DNA of 64,000 bases. It comes from Lysinibacillus odysseyi 34hs-1 = NBRC 100172 (GTDB taxonomy: Bacteria; Bacillota; Bacilli; Bacillales_A; Planococcaceae). The stretch lies in NCBI RefSeq assembly GCF_001591965.1, contig NZ_BCVX01000003.1, forward strand, positions 1 to 64,000, given 5' to 3'. The translations under genes and the position numbers were made by a program. Below, one piece after another: positions 1-9,313 of the stretch (its first letter is position 1; each line of letters opens with the position of its first letter). The notes under the pieces are model-generated. The model made no database searches. It was not told the origin of the DNA and worked only from the letters and a program-made list of their open reading frames with translations.

Positions 1-21
1 TTTAACTAGAGGAGGATGATC

Positions 22-546
22 TTGTTGGAGAGAAAAGTTTTACTGGTATCTTCATTACCAGAATATGAAGAAGAGATTGGCCGATTGCTATGGTGTTTAG
101 AGGATGTTCGACGTACTATCATAACTAGATTAATTGGAATCAGCCAAAGTTTAATTGACAGGAAATTAGGTGAAAGGCAATCAATTGGGACTCTTTTGTA
201 TCACATTGCATTGATTGAGGCAGATTGGTTATATGCAGAAGTACTTGAAACAGATTGGGATCCTGAAATTAGCGCATTATTTCCTTTAGAACATCGAACT
301 GACGGCAATTTATCTCACTTTGAGGGAGAAAGTATAGAGGAACATTTTTACCGCCTTAATAAGGTACGTGAAGTATTTCTTTCCCACTTCCGTTCAATGG
401 ACCTATCCGATTGGCGTAAACCGAGAGTACTTGAACATTATGACGTCACGCCTGAGTGGGTTGTTTACCATTTGATTGAACATGAATCACATCATAGAGG
501 GCAAATTTTCCAAATGCTTCGGGAATTACGAAATGATAAGTGTTAA
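22..546 (+). CDS. DinB-family (four-helix bundle) protein
   Basis: Small protein of about 174 residues. Its pattern of histidines matches the DinB/YfiT fold: an early YHIALIEADW segment near residue 60 and a late HLIEHESHHRGQIF segment near residue 155, the usual metal-binding His positions of the family. DinB proteins are putative metal-dependent enzymes, often thiol transferases; the substrate cannot be told here. The upstream ATG at 16 abuts the AGGAGG at 10-15, so the real start is TTG at 22 or 25. The next genes are a decayed prophage on the other strand, so no operon partner is visible. Confidence 0.75.
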   Translation: MLERKVLLVSSLPEYEEEIGRLLWCLEDVRRTIITRLIGISQSLIDRKLGERQSIGTLLYHIALIEADWLYAEVLETDWDPEISALFPLEHRTDGNLSHFEGESIEEHFYRLNKVREVFLSHFRSMDLSDWRKPRVLEHYDVTPEWVVYHLIEHESHHRGQIFQMLRELRNDKC

Positions 547-762
547 AGAGAGGATACTTATAATCCCTCTTGAATTAACGGACTGGCTTTAGTTAATTAT
601 TAAATCAATAAATGATGTTTAAGAACCATTTGCTTTTTATTCCACAATTATAGATAAATCAAATCGTGTAGTTATCCATTTACTGTGATTTAAAGAATCT
701 AAACGAGATGAAACAATGGGTTGTAGAACGCGAGCAAGAGTTGCAAGATGAATAAACGCAAA

Positions 763-797
763 AAGTCCGTTACCTGTTTTATTAAGGTAACGGGCTT
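763..797 (-). terminator. Intrinsic terminator after the amidase pseudogene
   Basis: An 8-bp stem, CCGTTACC (767-774) with GGTAACGG (786-793), extended by AAG/CTT outside. Read on the minus strand it is followed by TTTTT. It lies just past the stop of the amidase remnant. Confidence 0.75.
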
Positions 798-806
798 CAT
801 CTTTCC

Positions 807-1360
807 TTAATTAATTGTTCCACTGATTGTTACATACCCCAACTTGCCAGCATTGATTATTTTGGATGCAGCAATTTCATCAGCACCTAAAGAAGTATAT
901 TTGTCACTTACAAAACGCCAGCCAGCCTCATTGCTATTAGACTGCTGAGGCTGGGCATACAACAAATAACCTTTCTGTAGCAAATCATTCATAGCTTGTC
1001 TCATAGCACTTTCCGTTCCGTAACATCCAGACTGAATGCGGAAGGCTTCAGCGCCATCTGCTATGTTATAACCGATGGAACCAGACGGTACCGGCTCGCC
1101 TCCTCATTCAAGAATTTGCTTAATACGCAGCACCAATCGCAGAACATGGTTTTTTTTGAACTCTTTTCCGTTTACGGCACCAGCATCATGTCCCCCATGT
1201 CCAGCATCCAAACATACAGTACCGTTTGGCTTGCCAAGTGATTTCAAGGCTGCCCGGATAGCTGATGCATATGTTGAATATAAGCCTCTACGATAAGGGA
1301 TTCTGGCTGTGTTCCGTTTTCATTAAAATTCAATTGCCCTGTAGTTTGCCCATTAACCAT
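807..1360 (-). pseudogene. Phage N-acetylmuramoyl-L-alanine amidase remnant
   Basis: Reading from an ATG at 1360, which has a good GAGGGGG site, the frame encodes an N-terminus and then shifts near 1290. The next frame carries the Amidase_3 start motif VCLDAGHGGHDAGA (1165-1210), with the first zinc-binding His. A TGA follows near 1105. The final frame (807-1004) is a SPOR-like C-terminal repeat (FRIQSGCYG, then GYLLYAQ). The middle of the catalytic domain is missing, so this is a broken lysin. Confidence 0.75.
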
Positions 1361-1453
1361 CTTTATGCCCCCTCAAAATGTGGTAAAGAAAAGGTGTGTA
1401 TAATTTTGCTCCATTGAGGAGGTTGCCTGTTATGGTGCTGGGCTTTTTTGTGC

Positions 1454-1627
1454 TTATTTATTTTTAATCTGTTCTTTCATAGCAATAAACTCTGCTTGTG
1501 CCAATAAAACTAATTTCTGAGCTTCTTTTAAAGTCTGTTCATGAATCTGCACTTTTCCTTTTTCATGTTGTTGCAGTAGAAAACATGCTCCTAATAAATT
1601 CATTTGAAATTCCCTCTTCCAATACAT
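1454..1627 (-). CDS. Small hypothetical phage protein
   Basis: 57-residue protein starting MYWKREF, with GGGAGG five bases upstream of the ATG at 1627; a longer frame to 1660 exists but lacks a site. Predicted mostly helical, rich in Lys/Gln/Glu, ending MKEQIKNK. It resembles the short accessory proteins found beside phage lysis genes, but no family is recognised. It lies 94 bases upstream of the amidase remnant on the same strand. Confidence 0.45.
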   Translation of the reverse strand: MYWKREFQMNLLGACFLLQQHEKGKVQIHEQTLKEAQKLVLLAQAEFIAMKEQIKNK

Positions 1628-1746
1628 AATCCTCCCTTTCCTTAAAAATAGAATAAGCATAAAAAACGCTTATTTACAGGAGATTGAGTTGAATACAAGG
1701 GTAAAATAATATTTTTTGATTAATAGGCTTTTAATCATGATGATTA

Positions 1747-2037
1747 TTATAAAAAATGATCAAAAATATGTATTATACAACTTCCTCCTTTCCTACTCTT
1801 TGCTGATTTAGTCAGTGTGTTTTTAAAGATTGTGAGCATGTCAGGATTACTTGTTAAAGGCTGAAGTTCATTCAAATCTTTGATTTCTTTGTACTCCAAT
1901 CCATTTGCTAATAACTCTTCTTCAGTCGAACCATAATAGGCTCCTAAATTACTTGTCACTTCCCATTCTTCCTCAACAAAAACTACCCCTTTTTGTTTGC
2001 CACCTATTAAATTTATAGAAAATAAGTAGACTCTCAT
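1747..2037 (-). CDS. Hypothetical protein in the prophage remnant
   Basis: 96 residues with no recognised family. The start is supported by AAGGGGG seven bases upstream. The N-terminal half is a short beta-rich stretch and the middle is acidic (STEEELLANG). The tail, after the KSRKGG stretch, is unlike the rest and may reflect a frameshifted end. Position and strand place it with the phage genes. Confidence 0.4.
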   Translation of the reverse strand: MRVYLFSINLIGGKQKGVVFVEEEWEVTSNLGAYYGSTEEELLANGLEYKEIKDLNELQPLTSNPDMLTIFKNTLTKSAKSRKGGSCIIHIFDHFL

Positions 2038-2146
2038 TTGTAAAACCCCCTTGTTTTTTAAAATGTTAAATGTTCTAAATTAATTTAATAGCTCCTTTCA
2101 TAAGCTAATTATCATTCTCGAATTATGGGGTAGTTATCTCGCTATG

Positions 2147-2329
2147 TCAACCGCATTTACATGGATAATTCCAACATGTTATTTCTAAAAATTTTTCCTT
2201 TTCTAATACCTTTCTGGTACGAGCTGAAACAATTTTACTCATTGCTAACTGCTTATATATATTTAAATTTTTGTTCTTACACTTCGGGCATTGTTCATAT
2301 TCTATTTTCTCATCACCTGTACTACGCAA
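2147..2329 (-). CDS. Small zinc-ribbon-like phage protein
   Basis: 60 residues with a CPKC knuckle near the N-terminus and a C-terminal CWNYPCKCG, suggesting a two-knuckle zinc ribbon. It would start at TTG 2329, nine bases after the stop of the preceding small gene, with only a distant GGAG. The role is unknown. Confidence 0.4.
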   Translation of the reverse strand: MRSTGDEKIEYEQCPKCKNKNLNIYKQLAMSKIVSARTRKVLEKEKFLEITCWNYPCKCG

Positions 2330-2337
2330 TTTGTTTC

Positions 2338-2583
2338 TTATGCTCCGATACTCTTGCTACCTAAAAATCCATTCTTTCTCTTCGGCAGCTTATCAGCATA
2401 TTCCAAATCCATCACGATCAGCGCCATATCAATCGGTTTAATTCGAAGCTTGTTGCAAATATACTCATGATCGTAACCCTTGTTCCAAAGCTCCAGCAGC
2501 TTATTAATCGTACTGTCCGGGAAATCGAGACGCACATCATCATGCACCTCAGACGTGAAGAGGAAGTGTCGTCCTTTCATCAC
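2338..2583 (-). CDS. Small helical phage protein next to RusA
   Basis: 81 residues. The core, with motifs INKLLELWNKGYDHEYIC and IKPIDMALIVMDLE, looks like a short helix-turn-helix-like domain found next to resolvase genes in Bacillus prophages. Its GTG/ATG start overlaps the stop of the RusA remnant, so the two were translationally coupled. Function not known. Confidence 0.5.
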   Translation of the reverse strand: MMKGRHFLFTSEVHDDVRLDFPDSTINKLLELWNKGYDHEYICNKLRIKPIDMALIVMDLEYADKLPKRKNGFLGSKSIGA

Positions 2584-2998
2584 CCTGCCATCACCTCCAC
2601 CGTTACTTCTGCCCTTGGCTGCATGCCGTAGAATTTCCGTACAATCAACTCAACAATCCGTGCATCATCATTCCAGATGATCTTGCTGGAGCCGTCCTTG
2701 ATGCCCTTTACCAAGTTGTCACAGTCCGGTTTTTTCGTTGGTCTTAATTTCCCGCTCGCTATAAGTGCCTGTTTTGGCTTTGTATGGAGATTCTTTGGAA
2801 GAACCAAATAACATCCACCGTTAGCTTTATTGCCCCGGAAATAGGCTCCTGTGGTTTGTTATCCCATGCTACTAACTTGACCAGCTCTTTGTATGATTTC
2901 GATTTAGGAGCGTCGTGTGTACGGACACCCTTTCCTACCCTGCTAAACCTTGGGCGTTTCTGTGCTTGTACTGTCCCTGGTACTGTAAATTGAATCAT
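2580..2998 (-). pseudogene. RusA-type Holliday junction resolvase, frameshifted
   Basis: The N-terminal frame (2759-2998) begins with a RusA-like IQFTVPGTVQAQKRPRF, and the second frame (2580-2807) carries the acidic active-site region KKPDCDNLVKGIKD followed by WNDDARIV. The two join by restoring a single C near 2789, giving WFFPKN. RusA enzymes cut four-way DNA junctions during phage recombination. The catalytic aspartates are present, so the frameshift is the only visible lesion. Confidence 0.85.
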
Positions 2999-3023
2999 TA
3001 TAATCCACCTCTGAAGTTAGAAA

Positions 3024-3362
3024 TCATATTTGTACCTCCAGCAGCTTATTAAATGCTTCTACATCTCCTTTATCAAGCGCCATATCAATTGCATGCTCTT
3101 TGTTCATTGTCAGCAGATCTTCAAGCAGCAGCTCTACTTCTAATCCACGAATGAAAGCATCCTCCTTCACGTTCAGCTCATCCATCTCTTGAAGAATGGC
3201 ATCCCATTCAGTGAGCTTATTGATTCTTACCAACTCATTGATTTTAAGTTTCACATCCATATGATTAGTGATAGAAAGGATGCTCATTGTATCAACCCGG
3301 ATCACCCGTTTAATGCTGTCTTGCATGCCGACCATCACCCGGTCAGAGTAATTATGAATCAT
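3024..3362 (-). CDS. IDEAL-domain phage protein
   Basis: 112 residues. The last 25 (AIDMALDKGDVEAFNKLLEV) match the IDEAL domain, a short helical pair named after that motif and found in Firmicute proteins such as ComK/YpiB relatives and in phages. The rest is helical and acidic. It sits 26 bases upstream of the RusA gene and downstream of the DnaD remnant. No good ribosome site precedes the ATG at 3362, so the exact start is uncertain. Confidence 0.6.
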   Translation of the reverse strand: MIHNYSDRVMVGMQDSIKRVIRVDTMSILSITNHMDVKLKINELVRINKLTEWDAILQEMDELNVKEDAFIRGLEVELLLEDLLTMNKEHAIDMALDKGDVEAFNKLLEVQI

Positions 3363-3396
3363 TAGAGAGATATTTTTACCATTAACTTTCCTACGG

Positions 3397-3880
3397 TTAT
3401 GCGTTTAACTTATCCAACATCTTTTGTCGTTCAGCTTCAAAATCTAAAACTCGTGCTGTGAAGGAAGACTGTCCAGGAGTCAATACTTCCTGCTTATGCT
3501 TACCAAACCATTCAGGAACTACTTCCTGACGACCACGTTTATAAGGTATGTTATGCCTCTGGGCTTCGAATTGGGCCCTTCATGCCTCAGCTTGCTCGAC
3601 TGTTTTAATCTTTTTATTAGCCCAGTTTTTCAAGATGCCTTCAACATAGCTCCAGCTGACTTTGTTACTTTCGATGGCTAATTGCATCGCATATACAACT
3701 AGCTCGTATAATACGCCCTTAATCTAATTTAGGCCTGTGAAATGAATGATGGAAGAAAAAATATCAAATCCCTTTTGCTCATAAAAATTGAATGGATCAT
3801 TTTTTGAACGTCTACTTCTTCAACAACAGGCGCAGCTAATTTTGCTTATTATTGTTCTTTTTAGATAAGCTTTTTACCTT
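3397..3880 (-). pseudogene. DnaD-like phage replication protein remnant
   Basis: Reading in pieces on the minus strand gives FNFYEQKGFDIFSS, then YELVVYAMQLAIESNKVSW, then VEGILKNWANKKIKTVEQ, which is the DnaD/DnaB_2 C-terminal helicase-loader domain. After an in-frame TGA the frame continues with RAQFEAQRHNIPY and ends near LDKLNA. At least two stops and one frameshift interrupt it, and the N-terminal DNA-binding half is gone. Confidence 0.75.
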
Positions 3881-4002
3881 TAGTGAATCAATAAAGTTAC
3901 ACCTTGGAATTACCAGCTTTCAAATTTGGCTTAAAAAACTAACCCTCTAAAAACATTTTAAACGTCACTGTTGCTTCATTTCGCTCCCCCACCATGGTAT
4001 AA

Positions 4003-5673
<1,671 letters not shown>

Positions 5674-5719
5674 TATCGCTCCCTCCTTTCGTTATAACCA
5701 CATAAATTAGCATTTTTTC

Positions 5720-5748
5720 AGAGAGGCCTCTTTCATGGAGGTCTCTTT
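5720..5748 (+). terminator. Terminator of the ABC-F gene
   Basis: GAGGCCTC (5723-5730) pairs with GAGGTCTC (5738-5745) with one G-U pair, extended by A-T pairs, then TTTTC. It is 50 bases after the ABC-F stop. Confidence 0.75.
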
Positions 5749-5791
5749 TCATTTTTCCCAGTCGAAATTTTCATTAGAAACTTCCTTCCCA

Positions 5792-5820
5792 TTCACAATG
5801 CATGCCTTATTCTATATAAT
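5792..5820 (+). promoter_or_regulatory. Sigma-A promoter of the tRNA-like RNA
   Basis: TTCACA (5792-5797), a 17-base spacer, then TATAAT (5815-5820). The expected start near 5827 is only about eight bases before the tRNA-like acceptor strand, and no protein start follows closely. Confidence 0.7.
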
Positions 5821-5834
5821 GGTACATATCAATT

Positions 5835-6031
5835 TGCCTCTGTAGCTTTAGAAGGGAAGAGCGCCGGAAAACAATGTAGCAACCGGGTCGCAAGGCAAGG
5901 GTTTCAGAAGCACCGAAAAGCAAATGAGCTGAGGCAGGTGAAATTCCTAGCCGGTGAAAGTCCGTAGGGAAGCGTGTTCCCCCTAGCCTATGCTTACGAA
6001 AGGAGTGCGGGTTCGAATCCCGTCAGAGGCA
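5835..6031 (+). ncRNA. tRNA-like RNA with a 144-nt domain in place of the anticodon arm
   Basis: Both ends form a tRNA body. The acceptor GCCTCTG (5836-5842) pairs perfectly with CAGAGGC (6024-6030). T8-A9 and a D arm follow (GCTT 5845-5848 with GAGC 5859-5862, loop containing GGG). A T arm GCGGG (6007-6011) with CCCGT (6019-6023) closes the invariant TTCGAAT loop. Between D arm and T arm lie 144 bases where a tRNA has about 22-40. This insert holds a GCAA-capped hairpin (5887-5896), two adjacent hairpins with TGAAAnT loops (5936-5948 and 5952-5964), and GGGAA/TTCCC (5967-5981). No anticodon stem, group I core, tmRNA tag frame or encoded CCA is seen. Residue 14 is T, not A. It could be a novel structured RNA or a tRNA gene with an insertion. 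Confidence 0.65.
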
Positions 6032-6207
6032 TTTATTTACTGTGTTTATTATTGAAAAAACAACTGGTGAATTTACGAACAGTCGAATTATAAAATTTTA
6101 ATAATTATTTTGGCCAACATCCCTTTTCTTTTTTACTGCCCAAAGCCCTAACCACTACTTTCACTTATACATATACTGAAGAAAAAGGGAAAAGGAGAGT
6201 AGAGACA

Positions 6208-6513
6208 TTGGCAAAAAAAAGCAGCAGCAATAGTAATGAAACGGCCGATGCTCCGATAAATAAAGAGGTCGTGGCAATAGATTTAGCCATTATGTCTAAC
6301 ATCATTGGAATGCTCAGCCAAATGATCGGTCTATTTTCTTTAGTTTTACAAGCAGAAGTAATACAAGAGGATGAAAAGGAAGAAGCAATGCTCAGTGCAA
6401 ACAGAGGTTCGAACAGCAGCCGTCCCAACTCCGAAATCAGCCCTGAGCGCTTTAAAAAGCTTGAAAAGCAGGTCATGTATTTATCAAAGGAGATGGAAAG
6501 ACTTAAAAAATAG
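6208..6513 (+). CDS. Small hypothetical protein with terminal coiled coil
   Basis: 101 residues from a TTG start with GGAGAG upstream. The N-terminus is Ser/Asn/Lys-rich and disordered, the middle (about 25-60) is a hydrophobic helix with Met/Ile/Leu repeats (IMSNIIGMLSQMIGLF), and the C-terminus is a Lys/Glu coiled coil. No family is recognised. It may be a small surface-associated or spore protein, but this is a guess. Confidence 0.5.
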   Translation: MAKKSSSNSNETADAPINKEVVAIDLAIMSNIIGMLSQMIGLFSLVLQAEVIQEDEKEEAMLSANRGSNSSRPNSEISPERFKKLEKQVMYLSKEMERLKK

Positions 6514-6851
6514 CTTGGACTTCGGCCTCGTTAAATACATAGGCTGAGTATGACGCTAAAAGACTGAATTCTAAACGCTACTATTCAGCCTCCTTGCTGT
6601 TGCCTTTCTTCTCTTTCCTTCCACTATTCTATAAAAGCCAAAGTTACCTCGTGCCCTTTTAGGCCTTCTCCTTTTTATCCTTTATACTATTAAATATAGG
6701 ACCGTAGGATATCCTAATTGCGTCTAACGGGCAATCTCTATAGAAAAATAATACCTTCAAGCTTAGTGATTTCCTAAATGAGATAATTTCTTATTGGAAT
6801 AAATTTATAGGATACACAAACTTACCCTTATAACAAAATAGAGGTGGCATA
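6514..6851. other. Intergenic stretch, no gene seen
   Basis: 338 AT-rich bases. Only a 12-bp palindrome, TAGGATATCCTA (about 6705-6716), stands out. No convincing hairpin terminator or promoter was identified. Confidence 0.4.
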
Positions 6852-7124
6852 ATGAGATTTAATGGCTATCAAAAAAAATTCCGCTTCTGTGTACCCGGGT
6901 ACCGGTATTGCGGGCCTGGCTGTTCAGGACCCGGGGCACCAACAAATGCTGTCGACTCCTGCTGCTATCAGCATGACTTGTGCTATCAAAAAGTGGGAGA
7001 TAAAAGATTTTGTGATCAGCAATTCCAGCGCTGCTTGGCTCCTAAAATAAATCCCTACACTAAAGAAGGAAGGGATGCAGCGCTTTTTTCTAAATTTATT
7101 GGGTTGAAGGGTTTCTTTTTTTAA
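6852..7124 (+). CDS. Phospholipase A2-like cysteine-rich miniprotein
   Basis: 90 residues with the PLA2 core: a calcium-loop-like YCGPGCSGPG near residue 19 and the catalytic motif CCYQHDLCY near residue 37, which holds the His-Asp pair. Later Cys residues (FCDQQFQRC) could form the usual disulfides. There is no signal peptide, so export would need another route, or it acts at lysis or in the spore. PLA2 enzymes cleave the sn-2 ester of phospholipids. GAGGTGG precedes the ATG. No partner gene lies nearby. Confidence 0.7.
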   Translation: MRFNGYQKKFRFCVPGYRYCGPGCSGPGAPTNAVDSCCYQHDLCYQKVGDKRFCDQQFQRCLAPKINPYTKEGRDAALFSKFIGLKGFFF

Positions 7125-7174
7125 GCCATCCACACTTTCAGCTAACATTTATCAGCTGCGCTCACCAAGAAGAA

Positions 7175-7208
7175 AGCCGCTGCTTCCTTATTCAAAAAAG
7201 TGGCGGCT
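7175..7208 (-). terminator. Possible terminator of the deacetylase gene
   Basis: AGCCGC (7175-7180) pairs with GCGGCT (7203-7208) around a long loop, and TTTCTTCTT follows on the minus strand. It overlaps the end of the reading frame, so it is only a weak call. Confidence 0.4.
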
Positions 7209-7955
7209 GTTCTTTTTAACTTCGTTACGCTGCATATTATTTTTCATTTCCAGCATTTCAGAAATTGTAACAAATTTATATCCTTGCTTTTTCAGTGATG
7301 GTAAAATTTCCTTTAATGCTTCTACTGTTTGGGTACGGTTAGACCCCCCGTCATGAAATAGGATAACGTCTCCCGGTTTTGTCCCATTTAGGACTTTCTT
7401 TACGATTTTATTTACGCCGGGATTTTTCCAATCCTGGGTATCCTGATGCCAAGACCATATGATGACGGTAAAACCATGCTTTACTGCTACATCAATCATA
7501 CCATCCGTATATATACCCCCGACAGGACGAAATAGCTTAGGCTTATACCCAGTGATGCTGTAAATGATGTCATTGGTCTGTTGTATTTCTTCTTCTATTT
7601 TTTCTAATGTCGTCTTCAAGGGATGTGTATACGTATGATTAGCTAATTCATGTCCCTCTTCAAATTGACGGAGAACAACTTCTGGGTATTTCTCCGCGCT
7701 TTTTCCGATCACAAAAAAGGTTGCCTTTGCGTCATATTCTTCCAGTAAATCCAGCACCTGATTTGTATATTTGTCATCTGGCCCATCATCAAATGTAATC
7801 GCAATAACCTTTTCCTGTGTTTGAATATCCCATAATACTTCGCCGGTCTCTTCATAATAACGCCTGCCCTTGTCAGCGTACGTATGAAAACCAATGAAAA
7901 ATACAGCGATGAAACAAATAAAGCCCGACAAAACAAAGATGGATCTACGTTTCAC
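7188..7955 (-). CDS. Membrane-anchored polysaccharide deacetylase (NodB domain)
   Basis: 255 residues. An N-terminal hydrophobic helix (about 5-24) anchors or exports it. The NodB motifs follow: TFDDGPDD (motif 1, base and metal Asp), HELANHTYTHP (motif 2, metal His), RPVGG (motif 3, usually RPPGG), and ILFHDGG near the end with the catalytic His. Such enzymes remove N- or O-acetyl groups from peptidoglycan or other cell-wall glycans. The P-to-V change in motif 3 is unusual but the metal ligands are intact. It starts at GTG 7955 and stands alone. Confidence 0.88.
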   Translation of the reverse strand: MKRRSIFVLSGFICFIAVFFIGFHTYADKGRRYYEETGEVLWDIQTQEKVIAITFDDGPDDKYTNQVLDLLEEYDAKATFFVIGKSAEKYPEVVLRQFEEGHELANHTYTHPLKTTLEKIEEEIQQTNDIIYSITGYKPKLFRPVGGIYTDGMIDVAVKHGFTVIIWSWHQDTQDWKNPGVNKIVKKVLNGTKPGDVILFHDGGSNRTQTVEALKEILPSLKKQGYKFVTISEMLEMKNNMQRNEVKKNSRHFFE

Positions 7956-8252
7956 TGCATCACTTCCTACAATCGGTTATTTTCATTCCTACATGTATTC
8001 TTTATTATCTGCAAGTTACATAAAAAAACTCCTTGATAAGAATGGCTATATAAATGAGGAATTTCCAATAATCATTCCTGACGCTTTAAAGACAAGCAGT
8101 TTGTATCATTAATTTTATAGAAACTGTCTTCGACGCTTTCTTGATAAGGAGCTATTAAAGCGCATTATAAATGGAGCTGGGAGATTCATATGAAAATCTA
8201 TTATGCCGTTACATATATCTCCTAGACTTCAGCCTCCTTATTTCCTAAAGGA
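7956..8252. other. Intergenic stretch, no gene seen
   Basis: Nearly 300 bases between the divergent deacetylase and catalase genes. Short reading frames here lack ribosome sites or family likeness. The only site recognised is the catalase promoter that begins at 8253. Confidence 0.4.
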
Positions 8253-8282
8253 TGAATCACTTCCTTTCTTTTATCCATACTA
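8253..8282 (+). promoter_or_regulatory. Sigma-G/sigma-F type forespore promoter
   Basis: TGAATC (8253-8258), 17 bases, then CATACTA (8276-8282). This closely fits the known forespore consensus TGAATA / CATACTA. It lies 90 bases before the catalase ATG. Confidence 0.6.
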
Positions 8283-8372
8283 CTTATGTTGAAAATACAC
8301 TGAACCAACAGGTGAGAATTTCGTTTGTCTCTACAATATTGGTTTATTGGAAATGAATAAGGAGGAAGCGGA

Positions 8373-9236
8373 ATGTATTATTACAAAGAGGAATTAATCA
8401 ATATTATTAAGCCGGATAAACCTGACCCTGCCGCTGCAAGAGTGCTACAAGAGATTTTAGGAGGCCATTTTGGCGAAATGCGCACGATGATGCAATTTTT
8501 CTTCCAGAGCTCCAATTTCAGAGGAAAAGAATTACAGTTCCGTGATTTGCTGCGCGGTATTTTCTTGGAAGAAATTGCTCACGTTGAACTTGTACAAAAC
8601 ACAATCAACCAGTTATTAAACGGCTCTGGAGAGACTGCTAAGCCTGGTAACAGCGGTGCAGACGGTGCCCCATTAGAAGAGGCAATCAAGCAAGCTAATA
8701 CTAACCCTCACCATTTTATTATCGGTGCACAAGCCTCCCTTCCGGTAGATGCTGCAGGGCTGCCGTGGAATGGTTCCTGGGTATATGCACACGGCAACCT
8801 GATTGCCGACCTGCTGGACAACCTTGTTCTTGAGTCAACAGGAGTTCTGCAAAAGACACGCATTTATGAAATGAGCTCCAACCAGACATTCAGGGAAACG
8901 CTTGCATTTTTAATCGTACGTGATAATGCCCACCAAAATGCCTTTGCGAAGGCACTTGAAACACTTGGTGTAGATTGGGGCAAAATCCTCCCTATTCCAA
9001 ACTACGATATCAATAAATACCCTGAATGCCGGAAATTTGTTGATATGGGCTACCATAACATGATGTTTGATTTCCGCCTTGACCAGAGCCGTATAGCTGA
9101 AATTTTCCAGGGCACTTCGCCAAGCCGAAATGAAGGGACTCTACAGGTTACGCAGCCGCCACAAGGCTTCCCTGTACCTGTTATGCCGGCGATGCCAAAT
9201 GAACATAGCCCAGGTCTTGCCGATTTAGACCGGTAA
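8373..9236 (+). CDS. Manganese (non-heme) catalase
   Basis: 287 residues of the dimanganese catalase family (YdbD/CotJC relatives), which split hydrogen peroxide. The helical bundle carries the expected ligands: GGHFGEMRTMM (first Glu near 36), FLEEIAHVELV (Glu/His near 66-70), LESTG and RDNAHQNAF (later Glu and His). The C-terminus is Pro-rich. AAGGAGG precedes the ATG. The forespore-type promoter suggests a spore protein that protects the forespore or coat, although the B. subtilis homologue YdbD is a general-stress protein. Confidence 0.92.
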   Translation: MYYYKEELINIIKPDKPDPAAARVLQEILGGHFGEMRTMMQFFFQSSNFRGKELQFRDLLRGIFLEEIAHVELVQNTINQLLNGSGETAKPGNSGADGAPLEEAIKQANTNPHHFIIGAQASLPVDAAGLPWNGSWVYAHGNLIADLLDNLVLESTGVLQKTRIYEMSSNQTFRETLAFLIVRDNAHQNAFAKALETLGVDWGKILPIPNYDINKYPECRKFVDMGYHNMMFDFRLDQSRIAEIFQGTSPSRNEGTLQVTQPPQGFPVPVMPAMPNEHSPGLADLDR

Positions 9237-9243
9237 TAACAAA

Positions 9244-9275
9244 AACAATCCCCGCTTACCTTGTTGGGGATTGTT
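9244..9275 (+). terminator. Terminator of the catalase gene
   Basis: A perfect 10-bp stem AACAATCCCC / GGGGATTGTT followed by TGTTT. It may also serve the convergent Nudix gene. Confidence 0.85.
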
Positions 9276-9313
9276 TGTTTGATAAGAAATAATTTCCCTT
9301 CCTCATCAGTGGA

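Larger units (their letters stand above)
807..3880 (-). mobile_element. Decayed prophage fragment (replication and lysis genes)
   Basis: A run of minus-strand phage-type genes: DnaD-like replication protein remnant, IDEAL-domain protein, RusA-type resolvase with a frameshift, two to four small proteins, and a truncated amidase. The order replication, recombination, then lysis fits a Bacillus prophage from which structural genes were deleted. Three of the larger genes carry stops, frameshifts or an internal deletion. No integrase, attachment site or structural gene is visible, so the limits are set only by the recognisable genes. Confidence 0.7.

Noticed and set aside
5835-6031. FMN riboswitch, group I intron or tmRNA as the identity of the tRNA-like RNA
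   Set aside because: TGAAATTCC and GGTGAAAGTCC resemble parts of the FMN aptamer, but the six-helix core is absent. No group I P/Q/R/S elements or GACTA core, and no tag peptide frame, were found.
7894-8112. 72-codon plus-strand frame upstream of the catalase
   Set aside because: No ribosome site, overlaps the deacetylase start, and no family is visible.
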